Shown here one piece after another: positions 34,591 to 44,774 of a DNA stretch of 64,000 bases. Within the stretch, counting starts at the first letter, position 1. Each line of letters opens with the position of its first letter. Both the position numbers and the translations under genes were made by a program. Below the pieces are notes generated by a model, which saw only the letters and a list, made by a program, of their open reading frames with translations, had not been told where the DNA came from and did not search any database. This DNA is from Hofstenia miamia (lineage: Eukaryota; Xenacoelomorpha; Acoela), in the NCBI GenBank assembly GCA_004352715.1, contig SCFE01000058.1, forward strand, positions 62,001-126,000, written 5' to 3'.

Positions 34591-34766
34591 CAAATATCAA
34601 ATTTATAAGTAGAATCACGACGAATTACTCCGAAAAATTCTAATCCGAGCGTGAGTTAAGAACGCTCTTCTTCTTACAGCATTTTGGTTATTTATAAGAT
34701 AGTTTGCGCTATTGTTTTTAATTTTCCTTCATAGCCATATTACTTTAACATTTTATTTCAATAAAA

Positions 34767-35050
34767 GCCTGTCTTTACACGAATTAATCCGAAATTTGTG
34801 TAATGTAAACTTGTTCTATGTTAACTACACGATTTAATCTGCCCGACTTAGAAAAGAACCGCATATAAAATGTATTAAAAATGAAAAAAATAAATTTTAT
34901 TATTTGTAGTATTAAAAAGTTGGAATCATTCGACAAAATCGGCTCGATTAAATCGCTAGTTAGGCCAGAAAAAGTTTTGCATTCCAGAATTTCCTCACCT
35001 AACTATATAAATGGTCCGATTAAATCGTGTAGCTAAAACAGACCTTTACC
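34767..35050. mobile_element. MITE family copy 1 (GCCTGTCTT..ACACGATTTAAT)
   Basis: The left arm GCCTGTCTTTACACGAATTA and the right arm CGATTAAATCGTGTAGCTAA then AACAGACC are imperfect inverse repeats. Inside are more copies of TTAACTACACGATTTAATC and its inverse. The same words, plus a shared TTGCATTCCA.AATT.CCT core, occur at 41820-42014. Confidence 0.6.
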
Positions 35051-35800
35051 CAATAATTCTTATGTTTTAAATTACATATTACACTAGTATAAGAAGCTAT
35101 TTATAATAACGAGCTCATGAAACTAAACATTTTCTAATCATTTCTTACCTTTGTTAAGAACGATACCCTGAACAGGAATAGGATAGATTCTCACATTAAT
35201 AAATGTCTCATTTGCTACCTAGTTATCAAAACTGAAATCAGTCGAAGTAAACTATATTCTTGAAGCCTAAGCACGTGATACGGGATAACGTGTCATTGAG
35301 TGAATTGATAGTGGAGGCTCTACCATAGGTACAGGGAAGAAAATTTACTTAGTGAAGGGGCGACATTCTACTCGAATAATTATTGTTGTTTTCATATTAC
35401 TCATTTCCGTTAATGTTGTGAGTTGATGATAATAAGTGAATTAAATTCCAAAATTTGATTTCAGGAGCACCTTAGAATGAAATGTTCCTTCAAAAATTGT
35501 ATCAAAGCTCCAAATAATGAAATAATGAAAGCATTCTCATGCATGATGTATTCCGTCATTAAGTGCTCCAAATGCGTTCGGCTAAAAACCACGTTTGATG
35601 ATAACGGCTCGTGCTCCCATTGATTGCACAGATATTTTTCCGAAGCATGTAGCCTTATTTTCGTATTGTTCCTAAGAACATTGAGCCTCGGTATAAAGAT
35701 TGTCTTATGAAAACGAATTTAATTTATCCTTTTATCTATATTTTAAAATGATTTATTTATTTAATCGAATATGTAGTTTGATTTTTAAGGATTAATGTTC

Positions 35801-35810
35801 TATATATAAA
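35801..35810 (+). promoter_or_regulatory. Possible TATA box of SRPRB
   Basis: TATATATAAA lies 71 bp before the SRPRB ATG. In so AT-rich a genome this could be chance. Confidence 0.3.
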
Positions 35811-35880
35811 GTGGTGTTTCAAAAGCACTTATTCGAAGTTCTGTATATATTTTTCAATTATTTTTATTCCCTCGTTTTAG

Positions 35881-36046
35881 ATGGACAACGTTTCTTCCTT
35901 GTTTTTGCAATATAATGTGGATGCCACATCTGTAACAATTGTGATTTCTCTTTGTATTACTTTGGTTATTTTCACATGGATAGTCTGTCGTTTGTTTCGA
36001 GGTTCTAAAGGAAATTATGTGCTTTTTATTGGTTGTGAAGACGTAG
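35881..36046 (+). CDS. SRPRB: SRPRB exon 1: signal recognition particle receptor subunit beta
   Basis: Three exons (35881-36046, 36814-37057, 48838-49132) join in frame to 705 nt, 234 residues; vertebrate SRPRB is about 270. The protein is the membrane-anchored small GTPase of the ER signal recognition particle receptor: it holds the alpha subunit at the ER and couples targeting to the translocon. Exon 1 encodes a short lumenal N-terminus, one membrane segment (about residues 18-38, VTIVISLCITLVIFTWIVCRLF) and the start of the P-loop. Joined residues show GCEDVGKT (G1, nucleotide phosphate binding), TSIKE (G2 region), DIPG (G3) and CNKQD (G4, guanine specificity). The P-loop is split by intron 1 after the first base of its second Gly codon. 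TTCCCTCGTTTTAG, a splice-acceptor-like sequence, directly precedes the ATG, suggesting a 5'-UTR intron or spliced-leader addition. Confidence 0.93.
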
Positions 36047-36813
36047 GTTTGTTAAAATTCATTTGTCCACTTATACTTTGTGCATGCTGATGTATTCCAC
36101 ATTATGCACAATGTGTATTTAGCATTTATTTGTGTTTTATTAATATCAACATTCGTTTCTGCACGTGAATATAGGTATTTTTACCCTATCGATTTTTCTC
36201 ATTTATCAACAACGCACTAGAGATAACGATCCTTTATATTTGTGAGCCAGCTACTTTACTATCTGATAACTGATTATTTATCATTTGTTGGGTTTTTAAA
36301 ACCCAATTGTATATAAGAAGACACTGAGGTCTTGAAATATCTAGAATGTTTTTAATTGAACATGGATAGCTTTTCCAATGTTAATTTGCAGTATCTTTCC
36401 AAATATTAGTTGGTAGGGTGATTTATATTTTTTCCAAGGTTGCTCATGTCAGATATTCACAATTACACATTTCAATTGTGTGCTGCACTACAGTAATATA
36501 ATTTTAAATTTTTTAGCAATCATGCTTTTTTATCTTAAATATTTTTCAAACAAAAAAACACTTAAAATAGAGTTTAACTTTTTTGTTAATGCAAAAGTTT
36601 GCACAAATTCAGCCGCATTATTTAAAGTTGTGCTATTAACAAGAACGTCTAGATGTGCATCACTCTTTGAGCAAAATGCTGATATAATTGCTGAATTCAA
36701 CTGTTTAAATTCCTTGAAATTCGAATGTATTTTATCAAAGCAATTAATGATTAAATTGCAATTTGGTGAATTTTTTGATATTGTTTAAACTCCCTGTAAA
36801 TAATTTGTTTTAG
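36047..36813 (+). other. SRPRB: SRPRB intron 1 (767 bp)
   Basis: It starts GTTTGT and ends TTTGTTTTAG. A 102-codon open frame inside (36480-36788) matches nothing known and is probably chance. Confidence 0.85.
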
Positions 36814-37057
36814 GAAAAACCCACATTTTTGCATGTTTAACGGGAGGAACACAAAATGGGAAAACGGTTACATCTATTAAAGAAAATTTAGCGTTGCTCG
36901 ATGGCCAAGAACGGTATTTTATAGTGGATATTCCAGGAAATCAAAGAATAACATGGCGTGTATTTGAGCAAGTTAAAAATAAAGCTGCCGCTTTAATGTT
37001 CGTTGCTGACAGTGCAACTTTCAAGAATCAATCCGAATTAGCAGATGTGGTCTACAG
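36814..37057 (+). CDS. SRPRB: SRPRB exon 2: GTPase core
   Basis: Begins with the last two bases of the P-loop Gly codon, then KTHIFACLTGG. It holds the switch I Thr (TSIKENLALLDGQ), the DIPGNQRI switch II motif, and ALMFVADSATFKNQ, the strand before G4 that is characteristic of SR-beta (VFVVDSA.FQ in vertebrates). It ends AG|GTAATC, a good splice donor, leaving two bases of an Arg codon completed by exon 3. Confidence 0.93.
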
Positions 37058-37919
37058 GTAATCTTGATATTTCTAGCATCCGTTTTCGCGTATTATTTAT
37101 ATAAGGGATTTTGAGAACGTTCATATATACTATATTAATGCGCTAAAGGGTTTTGTTCATAATCCTGCATGGGAATGTTTCAGCATGAATATATTAGATG
37201 AGAAATAAGTGTTAGCCTTTGTTATCAGGCAATCTAGTAAAAATTATTCAACTATTACAAATAAAACGTATAATTATAAAAATAACAAAAACAAATATTT
37301 AAATTTGAATCAAAGTGATTCTAAAAATAGCTTATTTTTATTCTAATTGTGAGAGTTATTGCATGATTTAATTGCCTTGAAAATGAAAGCTTCAGTCCAG
37401 ACAATAATGTTCTTTCTCATCTAACACCTAATTTTGCAGTTTACCTAGTACCATAGCATCTTCAAATTTAAATTGCAAACCAAAAGGTAAGTCGGTAAAC
37501 TTATGAGTCTATAGTTTTAGGAACAGCCATGGGTAACAAATATCAAATTTGTGTTTATAAACTTTATGATGACCCTTTCCAAAAGTAAATCTTTGAAATT
37601 TTGCAGGGTAGTCTATTTTATACTTCCTACCCCCATAGTAAATATATTTAAGTTTGAGTGAATACTGCAGGGGCAATAACCAAAAATATGTATTCTGTGA
37701 AAAAAGTGCGATTTTCACTAAATGCCTAAGAAATTTCGAATAAGCTCGCAAAACTCGATCGGAAAAACTCGGAAGAGAAATCATCAAAACTCGAACTCGC
37801 TCGAAAATCCACTCGAAAATAGCGTAAGAATTAAATTTCTTTAAATATCAATTTTCTTACCAATCACAATTATCTTAGAATTATTGTAAAATAAATGTTT
37901 TTTACACTAAAAAACTCGG

Positions 37920-38036
37920 AATTAGAAAAAAACTCGATTGAACTCGGAATTTAATTTAAAAAATTACTCGAACTCGAACTCGAAACGTAAAAACTCGAAC
38001 TCGGCCCGAGTAACTCGAACTCGACTCGAAAACCCT
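37920..38036. repeat. hAT-like subterminal repeat, copy B (CTCGAACTCGA)n
   Basis: A run of ACTCGAACTCGAA words (also weaker at 37740-37820) ends in GACTCGAAAACCCTGG, whose inverse CCAGGGTTTTCGAGTCGAG resembles hAT termini starting CAGGG. It is homologous to 16444-16554. Confidence 0.5.
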
Positions 38037-38077
38037 GGTCCATAGCAAAAGGCGGGAAATGTATGTATGTATATATA

Positions 38078-39716
38078 GATGACACGCAAAAGTATTGGAT
38101 ACATTGCATTTTTCTGTGCTTATTCCAGAATACTTTTTGTTTCAGTCTGAAAACATATTGATCTATTTTTGACTATAAATATCTTGCATGTACTAATACA
38201 AAAACTAAAAATATCTCTGTGACATATAATTCACAAGCAAAAAATTAAAATAAGCGAACGCAAAAGTATTGGATACATAGATTTGTTCCATCATGATTTG
38301 TAAAATATCATATTTTGAATAATAGGCTTCATTTCCATTTCCATAAATTTTCCATAGAAATTCATTTCCATAGAAATTTCGATGAAACTGGATATTAATT
38401 AATGAGCCTGTGAATGGACCAATAAAAAAAGAGCATATCGCCCTGCTATGGCCACTAAAATATCTTCAATCTTTATCGATCTACAATTTCTCTAGACTCA
38501 GGGGCAAAGTTAAAGAATTATCAAGTGATCATTGAGAGGCATAAAACAGGAGATGGCTATAGAAAAATATCACGGGATTTCAACTTGCCTTTATCTACAG
38601 TAGGAAACTTGATTAGAAAGTGGAAAAAATTTAATACAACTGCAAACATGCAGAGGAATGGCATGCCTCGTAAAATTGACAAAAAAAGGGAAAGATGGTT
38701 TGCTCCCAAAGTTCAAAGGAACCCTTACATCAAACGTCAAGAAATTCAAAATGTTTTGAAAGCTACAGGCAAAGAAGTTAGCAAAGACACAATAAGCAGG
38801 ACTCTCCATCTCACAGGGCTGCATTCTAGGGTACCAGGGAAAGTTCCTCTACTAAAACCTAAACACCTGAAAGCACGTTTAAGCTTTGTGAAACAATATG
38901 AAAACGAATCAGGGGATTTTTGGGCTAAAGTAATATGGTCTGATGAGACCAAAATTGATTTTTTTCGGAAGGAATACTGCCGCACGTGTTTCGAGAAAGA
39001 AAAGAACACCCCCAAAAGCCTCAAAACACCATTCCTTCTGTGAAGTAAGGCCGTGGAAGCATTATGGTTTTTGGGGGTTTTTCTTCAAATGGCACTGGGG
39101 AACTGGATATAATCAAAGGAAGAATGGATGCCTCTCAATACCGCAGCATACCTGAGCAAAATCTTCTTAAATCTGCCAGATTATTAAGACATGGGCGCAG
39201 TTTTCTTTTTCAGCAGGACAATGATCCTAAGCACATGGCAAAAACAACTCAAAAATGGTTGGATGATAATGCCGTTGACGTGATTAAATTGCCCAACCAA
39301 TCTCCAGACCTCAATCCCATAGAAAATCTGTGGAAAGAATTAAAAGTGCGAGTTCATTTGAGGAATCCGCAAAATGTTCAACAATTTGAGGATTTCTGCA
39401 AGGAAGAATGGAGCAAAATTCCAGTTGATATGTGCAAAAGCCTAACAAGTAATTATGGAAAGAGACTAGAAGAAGTGAAACAAAGTAGAGGCTATGCAAC
39501 AAAATATTAAGTGAATGTATCCAATACTTTTCAATTGCTTAATTTAGAATTTTTGTTCATTAAGTGTTTGTAGAATATATATATATATATATTGAACATT
39601 TTTATGTATAAAGCCAACTAATATCTAACCTATGTATCATTTCTGACTTGAAAAAACAAATACCTTGCATTAAGCAACAACAAATGCAAAGTATTCAATA
39701 CTTTTGCGTGTTACTG
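38078..39716 (+). mobile_element. Tc1 transposon (about 1.64 kb)
   Basis: The left terminal repeat (ACACGCAAAAGTATTGGATA then CATTGCAT) at 38082 onward is matched in inverse at 39683-39712 with a few mismatches. TA lies just outside each end (38076-38077, 39717-39718). The element lies within SRPRB intron 2 in the same orientation as the gene and carries a broken transposase. A second copy of the 3' end, ending at about 39908, follows after a 21-N gap. Confidence 0.9.
38490..39510 (+). pseudogene. Tc1 DD34E transposase, frameshifted
   Basis: The N-terminus starts near 38490 (GKVKELSSD) and after a frameshift continues as VIIERHKTGDGYRKISRDFN, the first helix-turn-helix of Tc1 transposases. 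Then come GNLIRKWKKF, the second HTH region, and VIWSDETKIDFF with the first catalytic Asp. Two or more frameshifts follow at about 38970-39065. The remainder (39064-39510) shows IMVFGGFSSNGTGELDII, LFQQDNDPKHMAK with the second Asp and SPDLNPIENLWKELK with the Glu, 34 residues after that Asp, so DD34E. The frame ends in TAA at 39508-39510. Full Tc1 transposases are about 340 residues; this copy has all the domains but is not translatable in one frame. Confidence 0.92.
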
Positions 39717-39908
39717 TAAAAATAAGTTTAATTTAGAAGCTACTTCGANNNNNNNNNNNNNNNNNNNNNATATATATATTCTGGTTTGAACATTTTTATG
39801 TATAAAGCCAACTAATATCTAACATATGTATCATTTCTGACTTGAAAAAACAAATACCTTGCATTAAGCAACAACAAATGCAATGTATCCAATACTTTTG
39901 TGTGTCAC
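39577..39908. repeat. Duplicated Tc1 3' end around a 21-N gap
   Basis: About 39590-39712 and 39787-39906 are nearly the same (for example AACCTATGTA against AACATATGTA, and GTATTCAATAC against GTATCCAATAC). Because they differ at several positions they are either a second Tc1 copy collapsed in the gap (39749-39769) or two alleles in series. Confidence 0.8.
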
Positions 39909-40019
39909 TATACTATAGTAAGTAACTGTAAAAGTGAATCTAGTGAAGAAATGTTTCTTCCTAGATGCATACAGTGCTATGCAAAATGCATAGGGAAGTA
40001 AGTCGTAGTAAGGAAACAA

Positions 40020-40450
40020 CTAACACAGTCCGGCCTGCCGGTCGGAAGCTTTGAAGACGGGCCGCCAAAATCTGCCGGCCTGTGCAACACTGCTTCAGAT
40101 TACTCTATACTGATTAATTAATGAATCCAACAGTCCTTGAATTGAGTTTTGATTAGTGATGTGCGCCAATCAAAATTTTTTCCTGTATCCGTCCATACCC
40201 AAGAGAGTGCATTCTTGCTGCCTTTGAACAATTTCCAATTGCGTAACATTTTTAACACAATTTGCGTTAATTAAATGATAATTTTTTCAAACTTTTATCA
40301 ATAGTTTGTTTTTAAAAAATCGTATTGTGTTACACATAATGTGGAATAAAATGCTTACCTGTACTCGGCCATACTCGATAATAATTAATCGCACCCCGGA
40401 GTGGATTCGGTAAAGCCGGTTGTGGCTAGATAAAAATTTTTGATTCTCAT
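40020..40450. repeat. GC-rich patches resembling hAT termini
   Basis: 40029-40093 (GTCCGGCCTGCCGGTCGGAA ... GGCCTGTGCAACACTG) and 40156-40205 (AGTGATGTGCGCC) with 40365-40440 (ACTCGGCCATACTCGATA) stand out in composition. CAGTGTTG and TAGTGATGTGC are typical hAT-type starts. No transposase was seen. Confidence 0.35.
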
Positions 40451-40832
40451 ATACTATAACCATGTATTTTTTGAAAATATTTTCTCTATTAAGACAAATC
40501 TGATTTGTGTATTAAATTTTCACACAACTAACTTCACTTGTATCATTGCTCAACATTCGGTATACTATACCCAGATCACTCTTTATTTCAGAGTATCAGA
40601 CTGTTAAAGTAGAGTCAAATATTAAAAGCAATAATTTTTTTCTATGATTGTAGGCTCATTTTCTAGCTTTTATTTGGTTACTTAAAACCTCTAAGAAAAA
40701 AATGAAATTATTTGTATTGACATTTGGATATCTCATTGCAACAGCAAAATATAGTGTTAATTTAAAGACAGATATAATTTAATATATGATTAGTAAAGAA
40801 CGTTTTCCTGAATTTAAACTTTAATAAGTAGA

Positions 40833-41310
40833 ATGTCTCCTAAAAATAAAACTATTTTGCTTTTCGCCTGTACAGCGGTTTGCTACAGATTGAAAAAGGA
40901 GCTTAAGAAGATAATATGGATAAAAGAATGGTTGAAAAGCAGGCGTGTCCATGGCGCCTCTTTCAACATTTTTCATTATCTTTTAATTACGGATTCATGT
41001 AATTTAAAATCGTTTATAAGAATGGAATTTAAATCTTTTAAAAACATTTATTCAATTATATCTGAAAAGATCAGCAAAGAAAATACAAATATTAAATTAG
41101 CAATAAATAGTAAAACAAGATTGATTGTGACTTTAATGTTTCTTGCAACAGGTATATACTTAGAAATTTTACTACTGTACTGTGCAAATTTTAAATGGAA
41201 TTTATACAAGTTTATCAATGTTGTATTGGTCTTAATTCTTTAGGGAATATCGTACCAGAAACATGCAATGCAATATTCAAAGAAATCTGAGAGAAAGTAT
41301 ATTCAGCTAT
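40833..41310 (+). pseudogene. PIF/Harbinger-like transposase, N-terminal fragment
   Basis: Residues IWIKEWLKSRRVHGASFNIF, then FIRMEFKSFKNIYSIISEKI, then LIVTLMFLATG match the conserved N-terminal region of Harbinger/ALP1/HARBI1 proteins (W.+.WL..R...G....L...L, FLRM....FD.LL..+.P.I, LA+TLRFLATG). The frame stops at 41241-41243 and resumes one frame over with NIVPETCNAIFKEI, matching the following I+.EVC.AI block, then a stop. The catalytic DDE core is not found. It lies in SRPRB intron 2. Confidence 0.7.
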
Positions 41311-41345
41311 GAAAATTTTAATGCATTTACGAAAAGCATTAAAGG

Positions 41346-41543
41346 TTATCCGTCATACCGGTACTTGCTGAAGTATAGTTTGAAGTTGATTTTCAGCAAT
41401 CGTTGCAAAATGAGTTGAGGTTGTCTATCAGTGAAAGACAAAATGGTCATTGCAATCATTTTTTTCTTCTCAGATGTCAAACTTTGTGCTGTCATAGACA
41501 TCTGTTTTAAATTAGCTTCTTCGTCAGCATCTTTGTCTTTTTC
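41346..41543 (-). pseudogene. BESS-like ORF, possible Harbinger partner protein fragment
   Basis: A minus-strand open frame of 65 codons reads DADEEANLKQMSMTAQSLTS then EKKKMIAMTILSF. The pattern (acidic start, hydrophobic helix, ..L...KK...+..I) resembles a BESS motif, found at the C-terminus of MADF-BESS or SANT-like DNA-binding proteins that Harbinger elements often carry convergent to the transposase. A splice-acceptor-like AG lies just upstream. The DNA-binding domain is not seen, so this remains tentative. Confidence 0.4.
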
Positions 41544-41819
41544 TTGGAATATTTACAAAAATGTGAATTATATCAAGTAATTTACATTTCATTTTAAAAA
41601 TTTTAATCTTAAGTATTTCATTACAATTTTAACTATATTTTCTTCAGTGGTAGGTTCACAATTATTTTTTATTGGGCCGAGTAAAATGAAATTGTCACTC
41701 TATAATTGGGTACCAGTACTAAGGTATTCTTTGATTTGTATCATTTAAAATAATCCAAAGTTTCTAATTTGATTTAGTAAAAAGTTGGGTGTTTAGAACA
41801 CCTTACAAAAAGCTGGGTG

Positions 41820-42014
41820 AATGCCTTGAATTTGCGTCTTAACTACACGATTTAATTGGCCCGACTTAATCGGACCGATTAAATTGTGTGGTTAAGACGG
41901 AGCAAATTTGCATTCCACAAATTCCTGAAAAGGTTTGTGAAAAAGTTGGAGCTGCGTCTTAATTACACGATTTAAGCGGGCTGATTAAATCGTGTAGTTA
42001 AGACAGGCCTTTAC
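41820..42014. mobile_element. MITE family copy 2 (two hairpins)
   Basis: Two near-perfect hairpins: 41837-41902 (GTCTTAACTACACGATTTAA inverse to TTAAATTGTGTGGTTAAGAC) and 41955-42006 (GTCTTAATTACACGATTTAA inverse to TTAAATCGTGTAGTTAAGAC), separated by the TTGCATTCCACAAATTCCT core shared with copy 1. The right end is AGACAGGCCTTTAC, as in copy 1. Confidence 0.7.
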
Positions 42015-44774
42015 AATGGTATGTTAGAGAAGTGGTCCAAAAAGGATACTCTAAAGTAATGTTAACAATTGCGTGAATGTATGCCTTAACTGAACAGAAA
42101 TTTTGCACTCGTGGCCTTCTGAGTACAACACTGAGTGAAATACCCCGCTAACAATGTCCAAAGCATGTTGAATAATTGTATTTAAAAGGAAACACGTATC
42201 TACTTTGTCTCTATTTAACGCTTTAGTTTACTCAATTTTAGAGTATCCTTTTTGAATCATTTCTCTTAATAATAAAGTAGCAATACACTACAAATGTGTC
42301 ATTCCATTTATTAAGAGCTTATCATGAATTTTTTTTCAATGCCTGCATACTCTTCAATTTTTTGTTGCAATAATTATATGCCTGGCCAAGGCATTCCTAC
42401 ACAGCTCCAATTTTTAGTATGAACTTGCTATCGTCTAAAAAGTTACCATTTTGGGTTTTATGAGATTGTTAGGTGATATTTAGCATATGCTTTATTTTTT
42501 TTTAAATACTTTAATAGGGAGCAAAATTTAACTACACAACTCCAACATGGTAAAAATGACTTTGATATATAAAAGTAGCCAGAATGCATTATTTGAAGTT
42601 TTATTCCTGATACAACTCTCATGGGATTTATTAGGACTAAATATTTCAGTGTGGCAAATTTCAGAATGCTATAATGTCGACTATGTTTAAACATTCAATT
42701 CTGGCCCTGCCCTAGAATTCCTGGAAAATGCAAGAGCCGATCTACATCACGGGCTGGTCCAGCCCATTTGTATTTCTCTTGAAACGCGGTACACATAAGT
42801 GTTCTTTTGAGGCTTAATATTGGCTGTATATTTTTATGTTGCTCAACATTTGTTGATTACAATATAATTTGTGAATACAATCCCCGTCAAATTGATATGC
42901 AGAAAAGTTGCTTAGGCAGATTTTAGTGATAGCGAATGGTTTACACTCGATATTTCGCCTTCTTTTTTGAAAAAATCCTTTTAATGGTTTTAATCACAAC
43001 TTTTGATGGTTGCTATGGGCGTTGTTAGGTAAAATTAAGCAGTTTTTCATTAAAAATTATAAAATTTGCTATAGAACTAGATTTACAATATACATACAGT
43101 ACATGCCTTCAGTCCTTAACATAGTCCACTAATGATTTACAAAAATTAAATGACGAGAAACTAAGATCAATATAATATTTTCCCACAAATTGGTTGAAAA
43201 ACGCCCTTTATACTACATGATTCATTTAATTTTTATTTCCAAATCAGTGATGAGATTGATCAAACAAGAATATCATCTCAAATAAAAAGACAAACATTTG
43301 AGAAGCAATTAGCAATTTAGATGAAGCTTTATAAATGTATTAACTATCATAAGTAGGGCGATTTTTTTTGACTAAAAATTGAAATTTTGACCCAAAACTT
43401 GACTTTCTTTACTTAAAAACGAAATTTTTTACCTAAAAAATTGGCCTAAAGATTTTTTGGTTTTTGTAAAGTTATATACTAAACATAATCAACTAGGTAG
43501 TAAGAAGCACCAATATAAAACTGCACACTATCCTTAGAATTTTTAAGCAGGCGAGTACTTGCTATTTTCAGCAATCCATATTCTGTAAGATTTAATGAAC
43601 CGATTGCACCGATTATTCATTAAGTCATGTAATATATTGTTTTCAATTTTCGGCGAAGCATCCAAAATTGTGGTTGATTCAGATTCACAGCATTTTACAA
43701 GTCCAATTCATTTCATTTCATAGTATTTTGTGGCGTTCACTAACTTTTGCATTAGATGCCTCATTGATAGGATAGCAATTCTTGCTCTCTCAATAAATGA
43801 CCGCCTAGTAATTTCATTTTTATAAACATTGGCCAAATATTAGAACAGAAATTAAATGCCTACTCTAACTTATCTCTATTTTAATAGTTAAAAATTGTGC
43901 AGTGATATTTTTCCATGTTTTTGTAACCAAGAAATTATATTTTTAAAAGCTAAACGAATTAAAAATGAGGGTCACGGTTCATGGATAGAGGCTTCCTCCT
44001 ATTTAAAGTTTTGGTTACAATTTTAATGCAAACTTATAAATTTCATCAAATCCTTTGCTATTCAAAATGTTGTTAATTTTTGTATTATATGATTTTAAAA
44101 AGCTTTTTATGAAAATCATTCATAAATTGTTTCTCTTCCAAAAAATTTAATCTAAAAATTAGACCGAAAATAAAATTTCAAAATTTTTTATCCAATTTCA
44201 ATTGTTGTAGAATTTTGGTTTTATTTTGACTTTCAAATTTTTAAAATATGCATGCATATGCATTAAGACAATTAAATTTCTAAATATTTAGGAAAAATTG
44301 AGCTTTATTTCAATTTTGACTTTATTTTTGTTTGCCTTAATCATAAAAATAGTCATGCAAAATACAAATAAGCTGTGAATTATAAAAGTCTAGAAAAACG
44401 CAATTGCTTAGGTGGGGCATACATGTACCACCAATTCGCAAAGTCTTAACACACTAAGTTTAAGTTTGGATTTTCAATGTGAGAAATTTGCAAATAATAA
44501 CTGATAATTATATTAATAAAAATATCGAAATGAAAAAGTGAAAAGAGTAAGTTAATAGCAATAATGATTGTGACACAATGCCTGAGAATATTTTAAGACT
44601 AGAAGCGCCAAAAGCTATCATTTTGACTGCTCCGTATTTTTTAATTTGTAGTTCACATATTTAACTAAAACCATGTATTATTTAGTACAGTAATGAATGA
44701 TTTATGATTTACCTTAAAATAAAAATCACAATTTTATTGAAATTATTTCTTATGATCAGAGCAAAATATAGTTA

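Noticed and set aside
35478-35640. MKCSFKNCIKAPNNE... frame upstream of SRPRB, briefly resembling a THAP zinc finger
   Set aside because: The spacing of later Cys/His and the conserved Trp/Pro of THAP domains is not there, and the frame stops.
36480-36788. 102-codon frame inside SRPRB intron 1
   Set aside because: No recognised domain; it lies between a well-supported donor and acceptor and has the composition of random AT-rich DNA.
43360-44240. TTGAAATTTTGAC-type words at both ends considered as an inverted-repeat element
   Set aside because: The match is low complexity (A/T runs) and could not be aligned convincingly.
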